Positions 17,325-25,885 of a stretch of 64,000 nt of DNA are shown here, piece by piece (position 1 is the stretch's first letter; each line of letters starts with the position of its first letter). This stretch comes from Cystobacter fuscus (GTDB lineage Bacteria > Myxococcota > Myxococcia > Myxococcales > Myxococcaceae). A program made the position numbers and the translations under genes. The notes beneath the pieces were generated by a model. The model made no database searches, was not told the DNA's origin, and was given only the letters and a program-made list of their open reading frames with translations. The stretch covers positions 1,116,001 through 1,180,000 of the forward strand of contig NZ_CP022098.1 in assembly GCF_002305875.1 (NCBI RefSeq), in the 5' to 3' direction.

Positions 17325-19133
17325 CTACAGGTTACTGCCTGGGTGGGTTTTGTGACAGCTATCCGTGCATTGCTGGAAGGAGTCGCGGCCGCCGCCCACG
17401 TACATGCTCTCGATGGGACCGAATTGTTGCACGTGCGTGTCCGGGTAGCTCTTGTGACAGGACAGACACGCGGACTTGCTCGTGCGCTCGATGCTCTCGG
17501 CCGTCAGGTGGCACTTGTCGCACTGCTGCAGGGGCGAGTCGTAGCGGCCCGAGCGCGAGTGGATGAAGTGGGTGCGCACGACGATGGGGCCTTCCAGCTC
17601 GAAGCCCAGCGGGGCATGGCAGGCGTTGCACCCGGCGCGGTTGTCATTGCCGTGCAGCACCCGCGCGAGCTCGCCGCCCTCGCTGTGGCAGCTGTTGCAG
17701 GGGCCGGTGGGGAGGTTGGGCTGGGTGGGCCGGGTGGACTCCACCTGGATGTTGATCGTCTTGCTGAAGGGGATGTCCTCGCCCAGGTAGACGCGGCGGC
17801 CCTTCACCGTCACCAGGTAGGTGCCGGGCTCGGCGTTGGCGGGCAGGGTGTACGTCCAGGTGTCGCTCGCGGGCGCGTCCCAGCCCCCCTTCTCCGGGAA
17901 GAAGGCGCCGCCGAACAAGTCATTGGCGGGCGGGAAGGTCTGGAACTGCGCGAACACGCCGTCGCGCTCGAGCGTGCCCACCGTCTGCACGTCGTCGGCG
18001 CCGAAGAAGGCCTCCAGGTCCACGATGCTGCGGATGGGCTGGAGCTTCTGCGCGGGGCCGATGATCTGCGTCATCAGCATGCGCTCGCGGTGCTTGCGCA
18101 GGTAATAGGTGGTGGTGGGCTCGAAGAAGGCCCGGTAGTACTGGATGCCCGAGTCGACCTTCCCCGAGGTGAACTCCCTGTAGGTGGGCAGGCTGCCCTG
18201 GGGGTGCAGGCGCTTGCCGGCCCCGTCGCGCAGGGTGAGCTGGAAGGTGATGCTCGAGCCGGCCGCGTAGGTGCCATTGGCGCGCGGCGGGGTGAGGGCC
18301 TTGATGTCCACCGAGACCCCGTAGGCGTAGGCGGGCTTGTCCTCCTGCTCGACGGGGATGGTGTAGTAGTCCACGCCGGCGCGCATCGTCCAGAACAGGC
18401 GCAGGGCGCGGGTGCTGCGCGTCAGCGTGAAGGGCGTGGCGCCCGTGCGCGCGTTGCGCACCTCGACGAGGGCCTCCTCGGTGAAGTCGCGCGCGGTGGA
18501 GCAGTCACTCATGCTCTTGCAGTCCGCGGTGGTCTGCACCGCGCGCAGCCGGCGGATGAAGAAGTCGTCCGAGGGCTGGCGGCGATCCCCCCGGCCGATG
18601 TTCAGCACGATGGGGCGGCCGGTGGGGCGGCCCCACCCATCCACGGGCAGCACCGTGAAGACGCTCGTCTGCTCCATCCACTGCGCCTGCCGGTAGAAGC
18701 GGCGCCGGGTATAGGTGCCGTTCGCGTTGGCCAGGAGGAGGGGCTCCTCGTCCACCTGCTTGAGCCCCTGCCAGGGCAGTTGCGCGAAACGGCCCGTGCG
18801 GCGCAGCCCGTCCACACCCTCGTCCCGGGTGGCCTTCACCACCTCGCGCACGTCGATCTGGTTGATGTAGAAGCTCTGCCCGGCCTTCACCCGCAGCGGC
18901 TGGGCCTTGCCGGGAGGCAGGCCCTCGTAGCCCACCTCGAGCGCCAGGGGGATGGGCTTGGAGCCCCCGCGTCCCACCTCCCGCGTGTCCTCCCCGGTCT
19001 TCTCCGCGGAAGTCACCTCGGAGGCCACCGCCGGCCGCGCGAAGCCCGCCCCCCAGAGGAGCGCCACGAGCCCCATGCCGCGCAAAAGGACGGACGCGTG
19101 CGACGGCACGCCCAGTGCTACCTGACCGCTCAT
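17325..19133 (-). CDS. Secreted multihaem c-type cytochrome
   Basis: A 602-residue exported protein. The ATG at 19133 is favoured by AGAGGG upstream and because it gives a standard signal peptide (hydrophobic run ending in AVASE about residue 38); the in-frame ATG at 19265 would lack one. The first two thirds form a beta-rich region of unknown type. The last 125 residues carry four CxxCH haem-binding motifs (CNSCH, CNACH, CDKCH, CLSCH) and a fifth CTDSCH, with three residues between the cysteines, a less common spacing. The C-terminal domain resembles small multihaem cytochromes of the c7/c3 or doubled-CXXCH kind. It should act in periplasmic or outer-surface electron transfer. No quinol or reductase partner is adjacent. 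Confidence 0.85.
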   Translation of the reverse strand: MSGQVALGVPSHASVLLRGMGLVALLWGAGFARPAVASEVTSAEKTGEDTREVGRGGSKPIPLALEVGYEGLPPGKAQPLRVKAGQSFYINQIDVREVVKATRDEGVDGLRRTGRFAQLPWQGLKQVDEEPLLLANANGTYTRRRFYRQAQWMEQTSVFTVLPVDGWGRPTGRPIVLNIGRGDRRQPSDDFFIRRLRAVQTTADCKSMSDCSTARDFTEEALVEVRNARTGATPFTLTRSTRALRLFWTMRAGVDYYTIPVEQEDKPAYAYGVSVDIKALTPPRANGTYAAGSSITFQLTLRDGAGKRLHPQGSLPTYREFTSGKVDSGIQYYRAFFEPTTTYYLRKHRERMLMTQIIGPAQKLQPIRSIVDLEAFFGADDVQTVGTLERDGVFAQFQTFPPANDLFGGAFFPEKGGWDAPASDTWTYTLPANAEPGTYLVTVKGRRVYLGEDIPFSKTINIQVESTRPTQPNLPTGPCNSCHSEGGELARVLHGNDNRAGCNACHAPLGFELEGPIVVRTHFIHSRSGRYDSPLQQCDKCHLTAESIERTSKSACLSCHKSYPDTHVQQFGPIESMYVGGGRDSFQQCTDSCHKTHPGSNL

Positions 19134-19359
19134 GGCGGACCCTCTTTTCCCAGTAGGGGTGGCGGGGGCCACCCGTCCAGCCTCGGTTCTCGCGTAGATC
19201 CTCGCCCGTGCCACCCCGCCCAGCGCCCCACGAAATCCCGTCCGTTTTCCTATTCCCGGAAACACGAAGATTCGCGTCTGAACAGATTAGAGCGGTTTCC
19301 CCTTGGAATTTCAACTTCTAAGGGAATTATTCACACTGCTGAAAAGTCATTTTTTCGAC
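19134..19359 (-). promoter_or_regulatory. AT-rich upstream region of the multihaem gene
   Basis: The only clearly AT-rich patch in this part of the window (about 19255-19360). On the minus strand it holds an imperfect hairpin, CCCTTAGAA/TTCCAAGGG (one A-C mismatch), then a T-poor stretch, all upstream of the cytochrome ATG and just after the end of the next gene. I infer it holds the cytochrome promoter; no clean -35/-10 pair could be assigned with confidence. Confidence 0.35.
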
Positions 19360-19728
19360 TCAACACCCATGCCAGGGGGAGCGCGCTCGGCGCGTCGGCC
19401 TGGAGCGGAGGGCCTCCCGGTTCATGCGCTCCAACTCGAGGTAGAGCTGCTCGGTGGACAGCCGGGAGAGATCCACGCGCACGGGGATGGGCTGCATGGA
19501 GGGGATAGAAGGGAGCGGGGGGCGCAGCATCCAGCCCAGGCCGTAGCCGAGGAGGAATCCCGCCCCGCTCAACAGGCCCGCGAGCACCCCGAGCGTGACG
19601 GGAACCAGGCCCAGGGGCGGGAGGTGTCGCCACCCGATGGCGAGTCCCAGGGCGGCGAGGGTGGCGGAAACGAGCGTGAGCAGGCCCACGCCCGCGAGTA
19701 GCGGGCGGCTTGAATGACGCGGTGGCAT
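19360..19728 (-). CDS. Small membrane protein, unknown
   Basis: A 122-residue protein with two or three hydrophobic segments (about residues 9-30, 37-67) then a hydrophilic, Arg-rich tail containing a short helix (STEQLYLELERMNREAL). It should sit in the inner membrane with its tail in the cytoplasm. GGGGGAG lies about 9 bases before the ATG, so translation is well supported. It is followed by an AT-rich stretch. No family is recognised. It lies beside the multihaem cytochrome on the same strand, with 226 bases between them. Confidence 0.7.
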   Translation of the reverse strand: MPPRHSSRPLLAGVGLLTLVSATLAALGLAIGWRHLPPLGLVPVTLGVLAGLLSGAGFLLGYGLGWMLRPPLPSIPSMQPIPVRVDLSRLSTEQLYLELERMNREALRSRPTRRARSPWHGC

Positions 19729-19937
19729 GGATTGGTCTCCCCCTCAGCGCCTCCCTGGGATGGAGTCGCTGGTGTTTTCCAACTTGGTCGTGGGTATGCG
19801 GCCAGGAAATCACCCTCGTGGGATGGAGCGCTGTCCGTTAAAGGACAGCGCTCGTGCGCTCCGGATCCGCGCCGGGTGCACCCTCGGGGGGCGCCAGACA
19901 ATGGCCCGGAGGGTGTCGAGGGGTTATGAGCCAACCC

Positions 19938-19970
19938 CTTCTGCTTCTTCTGCTTCTTCTGCTTCTTCTG
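19938..19970. repeat. 9-bp tandem repeat
   Basis: Three full tandem copies of CTTCTTCTG plus a partial copy, just before the rapA-like start (19993). The tract is pyrimidine-rich on the plus strand. It is a simple-sequence repeat whose unit is a multiple of 3 and which lies outside any supported coding frame. Confidence 0.6.
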
Positions 19971-19992
19971 ACGTGAGGGTCTGTTTCCGACC

Positions 19993-22900
19993 ATGTCCTT
20001 CGTTTCAGGCAACAAGGTCCGCTACCTCCCCCAGCCCGAGTGGGGCGTGGGGCATCTCCTCGAATTGCAGGACGAGGGCGCCAAGGCGCTCGTCCTCTTC
20101 CCCGCCCGGGAGGGCGAGCCGGTGCTGGTGTCCACCAAGGGTGGCGCCCTGGTGCCCTATCGCCTGACCAAGGGCGAGCCCGTGAAGACGGCCCGGGGCC
20201 GGCGCGCCACCGTGGTGGGTGAGGAGGAAGGCGGCCGCGGTCTGCGCCGCTACGTCATCCGCTACGCCGACACGGGCGAGGAGGACGAGCTGCCCGAGTC
20301 CGAGGTGCACGCGCTCGCCCCGCGCTCGGACGTGCTGTCCACGCTGCGCGAGGGCCGGGTGGGCGAGGCACGGGCCTTCATGTTGCGCAAGCAGGCGCTG
20401 CAACTGGACGACGAGCGACGGTGTGATGCGCTCGGCGCGCTGCTGGCCAGCCGGGTGATGGTGAAGCCGCACCAGGTGGGCGTGGTGCAGCGCGTGCTCA
20501 GCGCGCGCCGGCCCCGCTTCGTGCTCGCCGACGAGGTGGGCCTGGGCAAGACGATCGAAGCGGGCATGGTGTTCAGCGCCCTGCGGCTGTCCGGGCTCGC
20601 GCGGCGCGTGCTGGTGGTGGCCCCCAGCCACCTCACCGTGCAGTGGCTGGTGGAGCTGTTCCACAAGTTCAACCAGCTCTTCACGCTCATGGACTCGGAC
20701 CGGTACGCGAGCTCGCTCAAGGAGCAGCCCCAGGTGTCCCCGTGGGCGCGCTTCCCCCTGGTGGTGACGAGTCTGGAGATGCTCGCCCGGAGCGAGGAGC
20801 ACCGGCGCGCCGTGGCGGGCGAGGACGCGTTCTGGGACCTGGTCATCATCGACGAGGCACACCACCTCAAGGGCGAGAAGGCCTTCGCGGCCGCCGAGGG
20901 CCTGGCGGCCAACAGCTGGGGCCTGCTGCTGCTCACGGCCACGCCCATGCAGTTGGATCCGGCCGAGTACCACGGGCTGCTCACGCTCATCGACGCGGCG
21001 ACGGCGCCCACGGTGGCGGGCTTCGAGCAGCGGCTGGCGCGGCAGGAGGAACTGAGCACGGCGGTGCGCGGGCTGCTCGAGGGCCAGGACGCCAAGGGCG
21101 CGGTGAAGGCCCTGGCGGCGCGCTTCCCGGACGACCCGCGGCTCACGACGCTCAAGGATCGGGACGCGCTCCTGCAGCACCTGGCGGAGACGTACAGCCT
21201 GTCGGACCGGCTGGTGCGCAACCGGCGCGCGGTGGTGGGCGGCTTCTCCACGCGCCGGCTGCACCGGCATCCGGTGAAGCTGTCCGCCGAGGAGCTGCGC
21301 ACGCGCGACGCCGCGTTGGCCGCGCTCGCCTCGTCCACCCTGCGCGGCGCGCCCCTGGGCAACCTGCTGCGCCGCCTGGAGTCGAGCCCCGCGGCCTTCG
21401 CCGAGGCACTCCAGGGCAACAAGGCGCTGGCGAGCGTGGCCGGCTCGCTCAAGCTGCCCGCGCGCGACGCGAAGTTCGGCGCCTTCCAGGAGGTGCTGCG
21501 CGGCATCTGGAGCGCGGAGCCCCGCGCCAAGGTGCTCGTGTTCACCGAGAGCCGTGACACGCTCGAGTCGCTGCGCGCGGAGCTGGGCCGCGAGGGCACC
21601 GAGGCGCTCGCCTACCATGGCGATCTGCCCCTGGTGGAGAGAGACAGGCAGGTGGCGCGCTTCCGCGATCCCGAGGGCCCGCTGGTGCTCCTGTGCACCG
21701 AGGTGGGTGGAGAGGGTCGCAACTTCCAGTTCGCGCACCACCTGGTGCACTACGACCTGCCGTGGAGCCCGGCGACGGTGGAGCAGCGCATCGGGCGTCT
21801 GGATCGCATCGGGCAGAACCACCCGGTGGAGATCCACGTCTTCGATCCCGCGGGCACGCTGGCCGCGGACGTGTTGATGCTGCTGGCGGACGCGGTGGGC
21901 GTCTTCGGCGAGACGGTGGGTGGCCTGGACGCGGTGCTGGAGGAGGTGGAGCCGCGGCTGGCCGAGCTGGCGATCCTGCCGCGCGAGTCGCGCGTGGCGT
22001 ACGCCGCGGAGCTCAAGGTGAAGGTGGAGGCGGCGCGGGCGCAGGTGAAGCGCGCGTATGATCCGCTGCTGGACATCCGCTCGTTCGACAAGGACGCGGT
22101 GGCGCGGCTGGTGAAGCGGGCGCAGGAGCGCATGGGGCTGGAGGAGGACGAGGAGGAGGAGGCCGCGCCGAGCCTGGAGGAGGGGCTGTGGAGCGTGGCG
22201 AGGGATCTGGACGAGCGGCTGGAGGAGTCGGTGACGGAGCTGGCGCGCCGGGTGGGCATCGGCGTGGACACGGACGAGCAGGTGGATGCCTTCCAGTGCG
22301 CCTTCCAGTTCGGCCACGCGCTCAAGGTGGAGGGCCTGCCGGGCATCGACATCAACGAGGACCGCACGGTGCTGGGCACCTTCTGGCGCGACACGGCGGT
22401 GGAGGCCGAGGAGCTGGAGTACTACGCCACGGGCCACCCCATCGTGGAGTCGTTGTTCGGCTTCCTGCGGGACGGGCCGTACGGGCGCAGCGCGGCGCGG
22501 TTCATCGAGAAGCGCGGGCCGCTCAAGGCGCGGGGCGTGGAGCTGCTCTACCACGTGCAGCTGCCCGAGCCCGAGGACACCTCGCCGGGCGCGCGGGTGC
22601 CGAGCCGTCAGCTCGCGCGCTTCCTGGAGCGCACGCTGGTGCACGTGGCGGTGGTGGAGGGCCCCTCGGGTCCCAAGGTGGACACGGGGGTGCTCGGCGC
22701 GCTGGAGGCGGAGGGCAAGTCCCTCAAGGGGGACGAGGTGGCGCGTGCCTTCCCGGGCTTCGCGGCCTTCGTGGACGCGGGCGTGCCGGTGGCGCTCAAG
22801 GCCGCCGAGGCGGAGCTGGGCAAGCTCCAGACGCGCGCGCGCAAGGCCGTGGAGGCCGAGCGGGACGCGGCGCTCGCGCGCATGAAGCTGTCGCTCACGC

Positions 22901-23034
22901 ACCAGGGACTGGAGGAGAAGGCGGTGCGGGCGCAGCTCGACGCCGAGCACGAGCACTATGAGCGGCTGCTCCAGGCACTCGCCGGGGCCAAGGTGGTGCT
23001 CGACTCGGCCTGCGGCTTCGTCATCAACCGCTGA
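19993..23034 (+). CDS. rapA: RapA-like SNF2-family ATPase
   Basis: A 1,013-residue Swi2/Snf2 ATPase. The N-terminus (about 1-110) has a Tudor-like beta barrel, as in E. coli RapA. The helicase core follows: Walker A DEVGLGKT at 180-187, DEAHH near residue 286, TATPM near 313, and the C-terminal core with VEQRIGRLDRIGQNHP. The C-terminal half (about 620-1013) is long and acidic/helical, as in RapA. E. coli RapA (968 residues) recycles RNA polymerase after transcription. The family is certain; whether it works on RNA polymerase here is inference. The start is set by a family-like N-terminus; the nearest purine-rich site, GAGGG, is 13 bases upstream. A hairpin at 23067-23095 follows its stop. 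Confidence 0.88.
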   Translation: MSFVSGNKVRYLPQPEWGVGHLLELQDEGAKALVLFPAREGEPVLVSTKGGALVPYRLTKGEPVKTARGRRATVVGEEEGGRGLRRYVIRYADTGEEDELPESEVHALAPRSDVLSTLREGRVGEARAFMLRKQALQLDDERRCDALGALLASRVMVKPHQVGVVQRVLSARRPRFVLADEVGLGKTIEAGMVFSALRLSGLARRVLVVAPSHLTVQWLVELFHKFNQLFTLMDSDRYASSLKEQPQVSPWARFPLVVTSLEMLARSEEHRRAVAGEDAFWDLVIIDEAHHLKGEKAFAAAEGLAANSWGLLLLTATPMQLDPAEYHGLLTLIDAATAPTVAGFEQRLARQEELSTAVRGLLEGQDAKGAVKALAARFPDDPRLTTLKDRDALLQHLAETYSLSDRLVRNRRAVVGGFSTRRLHRHPVKLSAEELRTRDAALAALASSTLRGAPLGNLLRRLESSPAAFAEALQGNKALASVAGSLKLPARDAKFGAFQEVLRGIWSAEPRAKVLVFTESRDTLESLRAELGREGTEALAYHGDLPLVERDRQVARFRDPEGPLVLLCTEVGGEGRNFQFAHHLVHYDLPWSPATVEQRIGRLDRIGQNHPVEIHVFDPAGTLAADVLMLLADAVGVFGETVGGLDAVLEEVEPRLAELAILPRESRVAYAAELKVKVEAARAQVKRAYDPLLDIRSFDKDAVARLVKRAQERMGLEEDEEEEAAPSLEEGLWSVARDLDERLEESVTELARRVGIGVDTDEQVDAFQCAFQFGHALKVEGLPGIDINEDRTVLGTFWRDTAVEAEELEYYATGHPIVESLFGFLRDGPYGRSAARFIEKRGPLKARGVELLYHVQLPEPEDTSPGARVPSRQLARFLERTLVHVAVVEGPSGPKVDTGVLGALEAEGKSLKGDEVARAFPGFAAFVDAGVPVALKAAEAELGKLQTRARKAVEAERDAALARMKLSLTHQGLEEKAVRAQLDAEHEHYERLLQALAGAKVVLDSACGFVINR

Positions 23035-23066
23035 GCCCTGGGCTGCGTCGCTCCACTGCTGCCGGT

Positions 23067-23095
23067 CCCCTGTCTCCTCCCAGTGGAGACAGGGG
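23067..23095. terminator. Hairpin between convergent genes
   Basis: CCCCTGTCTCC (23067-23077) pairs perfectly with GGAGACAGGGG (23085-23095), an 11-bp stem with a 7-base loop. It lies in the 66-base gap between the converging rapA-like gene and the ParA-type gene. It has no long T run on either side but is placed where a bidirectional terminator is needed. Confidence 0.6.
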
Positions 23096-23100
23096 GCACA

Positions 23101-24099
23101 TCAGGGGGAGAGGGCGTCGAGTCGAGACAACACGTCGACGGTGAGCTTCTCGAACTGCTTGCGCGCGAGGGCCACCGCTTGGACCTGCCCACCGCCAACT
23201 CCATCCGCCTTCTTCAAATCGAAGAGAGGTTTGCGGGCTTGTTGCGCGAGCGGTACGAGGCTCGAGAAGTGCCTCATGGACGCAAGGCAGAAGGGGTCGG
23301 AATCAACGCTCGCGGGGATTTCGGCCTCATCCTGGAGGACCTCCTGGTGAAACACCGCCGGGATGGCCGCGGCCCATGTCGCATACCCCGAGACGGGGCG
23401 GTGCGCGCGCGCGAGGTGCTGCTGGACAATGTACCCGATCGGCCTGAACTCATGCGGTGGATGGTCCGCTCGAGGACGCGCTTCCATGTGCCGTTCCCGT
23501 ACGAGATGCCACTCCTCACGCCATGCTCGCAGGGCGGGACCGATGTTGCGTAGACCTTGCAAGCTGAAGAGGTCCGGTGCCACGGGGACGATGACGGCAT
23601 CACATGCGAGCAACGTCGCTCGAGTGAGAGCGCCAAGGTTGGGCCCGATGTCGAAGAGAACGACGTCGGCGTTCACCGCCTGGGCCGCGAGGTTCGAGAG
23701 AACATCGAGCGACGTGGTGACGTCCAGGGCATGCTCGTTGTTCTTCTCCGCCTTCCTGGCCCATTCCTCGGCCAGGGTCTGTTCGAAACCGCTGAGCTCG
23801 AGCTTCCCTGGGAGCAGCCAGAGGTTGGTGTCCACCCGGGTGAGGAGTGGCTCGCGGACCTTTCCTTCTCCACGGCGGACCAGCTCGACACAGTCCGACA
23901 CCGTCCGGTCCTGGGCCTCCTGCTCCCAGATGTCGAACAACTCATCCTCGCCGAGGAGGATGGTCGAGAGGTTGCACTGCGGGTCGCAGTCCAGCGCGAC
24001 GACGCGTCGGCCCATCCGAGCCATCATATGGGCGATGTGCAGGGTCAGGGTCGTCTTGCCTACGCCTCCCTTGTTGTTGACGAGGACCAGGGACTTCAC
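23101..24099 (-). CDS. ParA-family ATPase (AlbA_2 partner)
   Basis: A 332-residue P-loop ATPase of the ParA/MinD (Soj) type. The deviant Walker A is KGGVGKTT at residues 10-17, the Walker B region is VALDCDPQCN, and LFDIGPNLG marks the second signature. The product begins with GTG, not ATG, overlapping the end of the upstream gene (GTGA at 24096-24099). The protein is longer than classical ParA, with an inserted charged loop around residues 80-135. It has no ParB partner or obvious centromere nearby, so plasmid or chromosome partitioning is unlikely. The GC of this gene and its partner is visibly below the window's. The pair may be a transferred module; its function is unknown. Confidence 0.82.
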   Translation of the reverse strand: MKSLVLVNNKGGVGKTTLTLHIAHMMARMGRRVVALDCDPQCNLSTILLGEDELFDIWEQEAQDRTVSDCVELVRRGEGKVREPLLTRVDTNLWLLPGKLELSGFEQTLAEEWARKAEKNNEHALDVTTSLDVLSNLAAQAVNADVVLFDIGPNLGALTRATLLACDAVIVPVAPDLFSLQGLRNIGPALRAWREEWHLVRERHMEARPRADHPPHEFRPIGYIVQQHLARAHRPVSGYATWAAAIPAVFHQEVLQDEAEIPASVDSDPFCLASMRHFSSLVPLAQQARKPLFDLKKADGVGGGQVQAVALARKQFEKLTVDVLSRLDALSP

Positions 24100-25286
24100 G
24101 GTTTCCTCCGAAGAGTGATCCGCGTGAAGCCGTTGGTGGTGACGTCGAGGTCGGGGTACCCGGCACGTTTCAGGGCCAGTCTGACTCGACGTATGCCCCT
24201 ACCCGCCGCCTCGACATAGCCCAGTGCCGCCAGCGTGGCGGTGATGGTGGGATTCCGATAATCGGAATGCTCACCGAAGGAGCCTTCGCTGGCCCTGCCA
24301 AAGGGGGCTCCAGGATTGGAGAACTCCACCCGGTCGTCGTACCACTCGACCCGTGAGGGGGCGTTGGTTCCTTCGTACGCGCGGTGCTGCACGAGATTGC
24401 GCGCGAGCTCCTTGAGCGCCTGGGGCGGGTAGTCGTTGACGAACGGTGCTTGAAGCCCAGCGGACGGGCCAGGTGTGGATGAATTGTTCGCCTCGAGCTG
24501 AGCCCAGAGAACGTCCAACTGGTCGGAGAGCGTGCCCGTCGCCGTCTTGCGCGATGCGATTTCGGCATCCACGTCTGTTCCTGTGTACCGGATGAAATCG
24601 ACGTAGGCGCCGGGAAGGAACGTCTGTGGACTCCGCCCATAGGTGAGTATGGCGGTGTGATTGGGGCGCCAGGTGCCGTTGATGCGCTCGACGAGCTGCC
24701 GCTGCATCAACCAGTTCTCCAATGGAGGAAAGGAGTCCTGTTCATCGTCGATTTCCTTCTCGGCGTCGTATTCCCGTTGAAGCTCCGCGATGTTCAGGTC
24801 ATCGAGGGTCGCGCTGGCCACGACGCGTGAATCGAAGGTCCGGTTCTGCGCGGACTGGCGGTCCCGGAGCCGTTGCAGGTCGGCGTCTCGCGCCCGTACC
24901 GTGGTCGTGCCACTTCGAACCCAGACCACGGAGTCGACCGCCACGGGAAGTACAGGGGCAGGGTGGACCGTGATGGCGAAGAGGAGCTTCCCTTCGACCT
25001 CGAGTGCGTCGAGGTCGAAGGTGGGAGTTGGAAGGATCTTGATGCTTCGGAGCCGGTCGCTCAGCGTACGTTGTTCCTCGTCGATCCCCGTACCCGTCGC
25101 GGCGATTCCCTTGATCCTGCCGTTCTTGTCCACTCCAACGAGGAGATAGCCAGGACGCCTGGTATCTCCCAGGTCGTTGGCGAGGGCACAAACCGCCTGA
25201 AGGATCTTGTCCTCGCGCGCGGACTCCTTCCATTCGATGCGATCGGTTTCCGTGACCAACAACGGTTTTATGTCGAGCGTGGGCAT
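24096..25286 (-). CDS. AlbA_2 (Schlafen-like) domain protein
   Basis: A 396-residue protein with an N-terminal AlbA_2 domain (formerly AAA_4; about 10-140, with IEWKESAREDKILQAVCALAND and the GYLLVGVDKNGRIKGI segment), a linker, and a C-terminal HATPase_c_4-like segment (about 290-370, around ALKELARNLVQHRAYEG and VEFSNPGAPFG). This pairing is that of predicted transcriptional regulators or nucleic-acid-binding proteins. It overlaps the downstream ParA-like gene by 4 bases, so the two are co-translated. The start ATG has only a weak ribosome site. Codon use and GC are lower than the flanks. It lies 22 bases after the end of the next upstream gene on the same strand, so it may be read through from it. 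What it binds is unknown. Confidence 0.8.
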   Translation of the reverse strand: MPTLDIKPLLVTETDRIEWKESAREDKILQAVCALANDLGDTRRPGYLLVGVDKNGRIKGIAATGTGIDEEQRTLSDRLRSIKILPTPTFDLDALEVEGKLLFAITVHPAPVLPVAVDSVVWVRSGTTTVRARDADLQRLRDRQSAQNRTFDSRVVASATLDDLNIAELQREYDAEKEIDDEQDSFPPLENWLMQRQLVERINGTWRPNHTAILTYGRSPQTFLPGAYVDFIRYTGTDVDAEIASRKTATGTLSDQLDVLWAQLEANNSSTPGPSAGLQAPFVNDYPPQALKELARNLVQHRAYEGTNAPSRVEWYDDRVEFSNPGAPFGRASEGSFGEHSDYRNPTITATLAALGYVEAAGRGIRRVRLALKRAGYPDLDVTTNGFTRITLRRKP

Positions 25287-25308
25287 GCGTATCCCGGTGA
25301 GCGCCGAC

Positions 25309-25881
25309 TCAGGCGCGCACCTTCTCGCGCAGCGCCTTGGCCCGCTCCTGCGTCTCCGGATCCGAGTGCGTCATCTCGATGCCCTTGAGCCGCTGGTCCA
25401 GGCTCTTGGGCAGCTTGCCCTTCACCAGCTTGCCCTCGGCCTCCATCGCCTCCAGCTTGCCGAGCGCCTTGTCCGCGATGCGCTCCTTCGGGTGGCCCAG
25501 CAGGCTGTCGAGGAAGTACGGGTCCTCGGGCAGCTCGGGATACTTTTCCAGGTAGTCCAGCACGCCCTGGGCCCAGGCGCGCGGGTCCTCGGCGCTCTCC
25601 AGCACCTTCTGCATGGCCTGCTTCTGCGCCTTGCGCTTGCCCTCCGGATCGAAGGTCTTCGCCAGGCCCTCGGGCAGCTCGCCCCCGGTGAAGAGCGCGT
25701 CCGCGGCCGACTTGTACTTCTCGTAGGAGGCGCTGCGCTCGATGCGCTGCTGCGCCGGGTCATCCTGCCGCGAGGTGTGGCCCCGGCCCTTGCCGCGCTG
25801 GGCGTCCAGCTCCCGCCACGTCTTCGTGCGCTTGCCGGAGAATCCGCCGCCGCCCCGATCGTCATCCCTGTCACGTGCCAT
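25309..25881 (-). CDS. Hypothetical protein, basic N-terminus
   Basis: A 190-residue soluble protein. Residues 1-45 are rich in Arg, Lys, Gly and Asp with an RGGGGFSG segment, likely disordered and possibly nucleic-acid-binding. The rest is helical and charged, without cysteines. AGGGGAAG precedes the ATG, and the gene starts 4 bases after the stop of the 254-residue gene, so the two form an operon. No family is recognised. Its high-GC composition matches the host, unlike the AlbA_2/ParA pair that follows it by 22 bases. Confidence 0.7.
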   Translation of the reverse strand: MARDRDDDRGGGGFSGKRTKTWRELDAQRGKGRGHTSRQDDPAQQRIERSASYEKYKSAADALFTGGELPEGLAKTFDPEGKRKAQKQAMQKVLESAEDPRAWAQGVLDYLEKYPELPEDPYFLDSLLGHPKERIADKALGKLEAMEAEGKLVKGKLPKSLDQRLKGIEMTHSDPETQERAKALREKVRA

Positions 25882-25885
25882 TGCG

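Noticed and set aside
19569-20015. Minus-strand ORF with KKQ repeats near the tandem repeat
   Set aside because: Its repeat is just the translated 9-bp simple repeat, and it overlaps two supported genes.
20005-22956. 983-residue minus-strand ORF antisense to the rapA-like gene
   Set aside because: No start context, Arg/His-rich, no recognisable motif.
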